In this document: piece by piece, positions 15,166 to 17,820 of the stretch
Numbering within the stretch: position 1 is the first letter of the stretch
How the letters are laid out: the number at the start of each line of letters is the position of its first letter
Assembly: GCA_002305165.1 (NCBI GenBank)
Contig: DBQI01000008.1
Location: 1-17,820 of the forward strand
Source: Armatimonadetes bacterium UBA1398
GTDB taxonomy: Bacteria > Armatimonadota > Zipacnadia > UBA1398
DNA: 17,820 nucleotides
Direction of reading: 5' to 3'
The notes under the pieces: generated by a model
Seen by the model: the letters and a program-made list of their open reading frames with translations, nothing else
Database searches by the model: none
What the model was told of the DNA's origin: nothing
Translations under genes and position numbers: made by a program

Positions 15166-16660
15166 GCTAGGTGCCTCCCGTAACGGATCCCGCACGAGCT
15201 TCGCCACAGGCCTCGCCCTCGCCTGCGTTCTCGCCGCCTCGTGCGTCCCTCACTCCGATGTCAGGCCGCCCATCTCCGGGCCCGACCCTGCGGACATCAT
15301 CGCGGAGCAGGAGGTCTCGGTCGCCGCGCAGGACGGCGTCGTCTTCTCCGTCCGGGGCGCCGAGCTCACCGTTCCCGCTGGGTCGCTGGAGTTCGATGCC
15401 CTCGTGCGGATGGCTCTGGCGGAGCCGGCCGGGCTTCCCCCCAACGTCGCACTTCCCGATGGGAGGAAGGTCCTGGCGATCGTCTGGATCTACACGGATG
15501 TCCGGGTTGCGGGCCGCTGGCCGCTGGAGTTCCAGATACTCAGCAACTTCCAGGATCCCGACCCCTACGATCCGGACATGCAGGTGCATTGGCTCAATGC
15601 CAAGACGGGAACCCTGGAGCCCATTCAGGGGGCCACGATCAGCAGGACGTATGTCTCGGCTGACGTGCTGCCAGGCTACACCGTGGTCACGGTGCCCATC
15701 GCGACACCGCAGGCGATTGGCCTGACCGGCTCGCAAGCTGTGGGGCATATCGCCTTCCCCTCCACGGTAATGAGCCAGGTCGACAGCGCCTTCGGTATGC
15801 GTCCCACGGGCACGGATCTCCAGCGGCTCACAAACTCCTTGGCACCCGGCTTCCGCGATCGGCCGTACCTGTCCGCGAATGGGTACCGCGTGGCGATCGT
15901 CAGAGAGTCCCTCAGCGGCGCCGTACCGGACCGGATCTTCGGCACAACGCCCTCCAATCCCCTCGAGCACCTGACCCAGGTCGCCACGGCAGAAGCGGGC
16001 ACGAAGATTGGTGATCTGTACTTCCGCCCCGACGGCGATTCCGTGGTCGTGGCTGGGCATCTCAGCGGCGGAGGAACCTATGGGGGTGGGGTGTTCCGTG
16101 TGCCGCTCGTTGGCGCCGCCAAGCCCGAGCTGATCTATCGTGACCCCGGACCAGGTCTGCCGCAATCCGTGGCTATCAGCCCTGATGGAGCATGGCTCGC
16201 GGTGACCACGGCGCGGTTCTTCGCGGGAGCGCCTGGCGGCGCCAACTACGACGTGATCGTTCTGCCCACCGCCGGGCCCCTCGAACCAATGGACGCCGAG
16301 GTGATCCGGCTTACCGCCGCTCTGCACGCGGGGGCGGCGGAGCCCGCGGCCGAGGTGGAGGCTGTGAGCATCTCTCCCGACGGAGGAACGGTGCACTTCG
16401 GAGCGTACGTCGAGGGTCAGTGGCGCGTCTACGCAGCGACCATTGATGGTTCGGCCGTCTGGGAGATGGAAGCGCTTCGCGGCTACCGCTGGCCGGCCCT
16501 CAGCCCCGATGCGTCCCAGATGATCGTCGGGCGCAACGATCGTCTCTACCTCTATGCAATCGTAACGGGCCAGATGGAGCCTCTTGGGCCGCCCGCGAAT
16601 GGGTACGGGGCGGGGCTTCTGTCCCGGGGGACCACAAAGATCAGTTGGCGCGGGAGGTAG
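15164..16660 (+). CDS. Lipoprotein with ZU5-like segment and PD40 beta-propeller-type repeats
   Basis: This 498-aa protein has a lipoprotein signal peptide (positive n-region with R6 and R10, hydrophobic 13-25, acylated C27 in LAASC). Residues about 58-85 (GVVFSVRGAELTVPAGSLEFDALVRMAL) resemble the start of ZU5-like beta domains, a tentative match. The C-terminal half carries PD40/TolB-type repeats: FRPDGD (287), ISPDGAWLAVTT (338), ISPDGGTVHFGA (403) and LSPDASQMIVG (446), as in beta-propellers that bind proteins in the periplasm. Its specific role is unknown. The ATG at 15164 is the only start that fits the signal peptide; AGAGAGG lies 12 nt upstream, a long spacing. The next gene follows after 61 nt and is probably co-expressed. 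Confidence 0.8.
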   Translation: MLGASRNGSRTSFATGLALACVLAASCVPHSDVRPPISGPDPADIIAEQEVSVAAQDGVVFSVRGAELTVPAGSLEFDALVRMALAEPAGLPPNVALPDGRKVLAIVWIYTDVRVAGRWPLEFQILSNFQDPDPYDPDMQVHWLNAKTGTLEPIQGATISRTYVSADVLPGYTVVTVPIATPQAIGLTGSQAVGHIAFPSTVMSQVDSAFGMRPTGTDLQRLTNSLAPGFRDRPYLSANGYRVAIVRESLSGAVPDRIFGTTPSNPLEHLTQVATAEAGTKIGDLYFRPDGDSVVVAGHLSGGGTYGGGVFRVPLVGAAKPELIYRDPGPGLPQSVAISPDGAWLAVTTARFFAGAPGGANYDVIVLPTAGPLEPMDAEVIRLTAALHAGAAEPAAEVEAVSISPDGGTVHFGAYVEGQWRVYAATIDGSAVWEMEALRGYRWPALSPDASQMIVGRNDRLYLYAIVTGQMEPLGPPANGYGAGLLSRGTTKISWRGR

Positions 16661-16707
16661 TACGGCCCGGCGCCGCAAACAGCGTGGGACAGGTGAGAGT
16701 CGAGGTG

Positions 16708-16729
16708 GGACGTTAGCGTCCATGGACGC
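16708..16729 (+). promoter_or_regulatory. Competing hairpins over the start codon of the membrane sHSP-like gene
   Basis: Between the ribosome site (GAGGTGG, 16702-16708) and the ATG lies GGACG-TTAG-CGTCC (16708-16721), a 5-bp stem with a tetraloop. Overlapping it is GCGTCCATGGACGC (16716-16729), a perfect 14-bp palindrome centred on the start codon, which as RNA places AUG in the loop. The two folds exclude each other. They could tune translation, possibly with temperature, or the palindrome could be a protein-binding site. Confidence 0.35.
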
Positions 16730-17789
16730 CCTTGTGGCCGAACTCAACCTGATGGGGTACCGCATCGCTCTGACCGCGGTCTCCGTGGTTGTGGCTGTCT
16801 GGACGCCCCCACGAACCTCGCGGCTGCCCCGTATGCGCGCGATGGGGTGGACCTGCTTGGTTGTCGGACTCGCCCTGGCCGTGGCCTTCTACGCTTGGGA
16901 CGCCGCCCATGGCCGCTCGGCCCCCTTCGAGTATATGGCGCCCCTCATCGCAGCGCTTCTCGGTGTGGCCGCGCTCGAGGAGACAGGGCGCTTCCGCCTA
17001 GCGCGCGCCTGGGCGGCCACGAGGGGCACAACCTGGCGGCATGGGCTTCAGTTCCTGCTCACCGGCGCGCGGGCGATCGGCTGGGTGCTGCTTGTGCCTG
17101 CCCTTGCCGCAGCAGTGCCGTGGTGGCTGGGGTTGCCCCCCTACATGCGCTCCTTCGGTCGTTTCATAGTCCTCTATGCGCTTTCCGGCGTGGCGTTCAC
17201 GCTGGCTGGCATCGGTGAGGCGGCTCTGCGGCGTCGCATGGAGTGGCGCGAGGTCGCGAACCGTCCGGTCGGCGCACTCATCCTCAACATTGTTCTCTTC
17301 ATTGCACTATGCCTGACCTTCGTAGCCCTCGATCCAGCCGACCCCTGGCCCGCCCAAGCCAGCGCGGCGGGGATGATAGCCGGCTTGGCGGCAATCATAT
17401 GGTACGCCACCTACCGCTGGACTCGCTGTCGGATGGGACTGCCTCCGCTCGAGGTGCCGACTGTGGACTGGCTGTGGCGGCGATTAGTCACGGGCATCCG
17501 ACGCAGGCGTTTCCGCCCGACTTTCCGTCTCGCCACAGAAGGGCCGTACGTGGTGGTTGAAGGCGATGTGCCGCATGTGCCTTTGGAGCACCTTCGGATC
17601 GAGGTGCTTCCGCGGCGCATTACCATCACTGTCGTGGAGCCCCTGGACGCCTACTCGCCCTGGGGGGGGTGGACCGGCGTCGCGCCGCTCCCACGAACCG
17701 TCGAGCCTAGCGAAGCTCGGGCGACCCTGGCGCGCGGCCGCCTCCGGGTGCGCGTGCCCCGCAAGTTCGGTGTAGACCTCTGGGACTGA
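16722..17789 (+). CDS. Seven-helix membrane protein with C-terminal alpha-crystallin/Hsp20-like domain
   Basis: This 355-aa protein has about seven predicted membrane helices (near 12-28, 41-59, 70-86, 116-136, 146-166, 184-203, 213-232) and then a basic, soluble C-terminus. From about 266 this follows the alpha-crystallin pattern: a strand pair YVVVEGDVPHVPLEHLRIEV, a shortened central loop, then RTVEPSEARATLARG and RLRVRVPRK, corresponding to the A-x-n-G-x-L and V-P-K ending of small heat-shock proteins. Hsp20 proteins are normally soluble chaperones, so fusion to a polytopic membrane domain is unusual. I do not recognise the membrane domain. The ATG at 16722 has GAGGTGG upstream with a hairpin between; an upstream in-frame ATG at 16584 lies within the lipoprotein gene and is unlikely. 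It follows that gene by 61 nt, so both may act at the cell envelope. Confidence 0.75.
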   Translation: MDALVAELNLMGYRIALTAVSVVVAVWTPPRTSRLPRMRAMGWTCLVVGLALAVAFYAWDAAHGRSAPFEYMAPLIAALLGVAALEETGRFRLARAWAATRGTTWRHGLQFLLTGARAIGWVLLVPALAAAVPWWLGLPPYMRSFGRFIVLYALSGVAFTLAGIGEAALRRRMEWREVANRPVGALILNIVLFIALCLTFVALDPADPWPAQASAAGMIAGLAAIIWYATYRWTRCRMGLPPLEVPTVDWLWRRLVTGIRRRRFRPTFRLATEGPYVVVEGDVPHVPLEHLRIEVLPRRITITVVEPLDAYSPWGGWTGVAPLPRTVEPSEARATLARGRLRVRVPRKFGVDLWD

Positions 17790-17820
17790 GTCGAACGCCT
17801 AGCCCGTATTATTCATGAGG

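Noticed and set aside
16584..16721. Upstream in-frame extension of the membrane Hsp20-like gene
   Set aside because: It lies mostly inside the lipoprotein gene, is glycine/arginine-rich low-complexity sequence, and lacks a ribosome site.
15167..16765. A 532-codon open frame on the minus strand
   Set aside because: It is antisense to the lipoprotein gene, whose signal peptide and PD40 repeats are clear; the antisense product is arginine- and histidine-rich without domains.

Overview
This window is GC-rich bacterial chromosome with densely packed genes and no rRNA, tRNA, CRISPR array or recognisable mobile element. Lipoprotein and Sec signal peptides, a beta-rich exported protein with an N-terminal coiled coil, and a PilC/GspF-type inner-membrane protein suggest a diderm (Gram-negative-type) bacterium. 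The genes do not fix the phylum; an uncultured high-GC environmental lineage is plausible but is inference.

Left part (1-6680). A short exported protein with a coiled coil reads leftward (119-940). Diverging from it is a NikR-type nickel-responsive repressor (1123-1539). A cytoplasmic GH38 alpha-mannosidase follows (1652-4492), preceded by a perfect 19-bp palindrome and followed by a 62-nt nested hairpin. Then come a PilC/GspF-like protein (4670-5875) and panB (5889-6680), 13 nt apart and probably co-transcribed.

Central part (6677-12575, all leftward). Read in transcription order this is ilvD, ilvB, ilvN, a small three-helix membrane protein, an ECF sigma factor and its zinc-finger anti-sigma factor. 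A candidate extended -10 promoter lies before ilvD. The sigma/anti-sigma pair overlaps as GTGA. The anti-sigma gene meets panB tail to tail, the two stop codons sharing a CTAG. IlvB, IlvN and IlvD make branched-chain 2-keto acids from pyruvate or 2-ketobutyrate; PanB consumes one of them, 2-ketoisovalerate. IlvC is not in the window.

Right part (12748-17789). A leftward cluster encodes a cyclase-family metal hydrolase, 2-keto-3-deoxygluconate kinase and KDPG aldolase, the lower part of a uronate or sugar-acid pathway ending in pyruvate and glyceraldehyde 3-phosphate. Diverging from the cyclase gene, with the two start codons overlapping in a single CATG, is a lipoprotein with PD40-type propeller repeats. 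It is followed by a protein with about seven membrane helices and a C-terminal alpha-crystallin/Hsp20-like domain. That last gene is the most unusual item here: a membrane-integrated small heat-shock-like protein with competing hairpins around its start codon.
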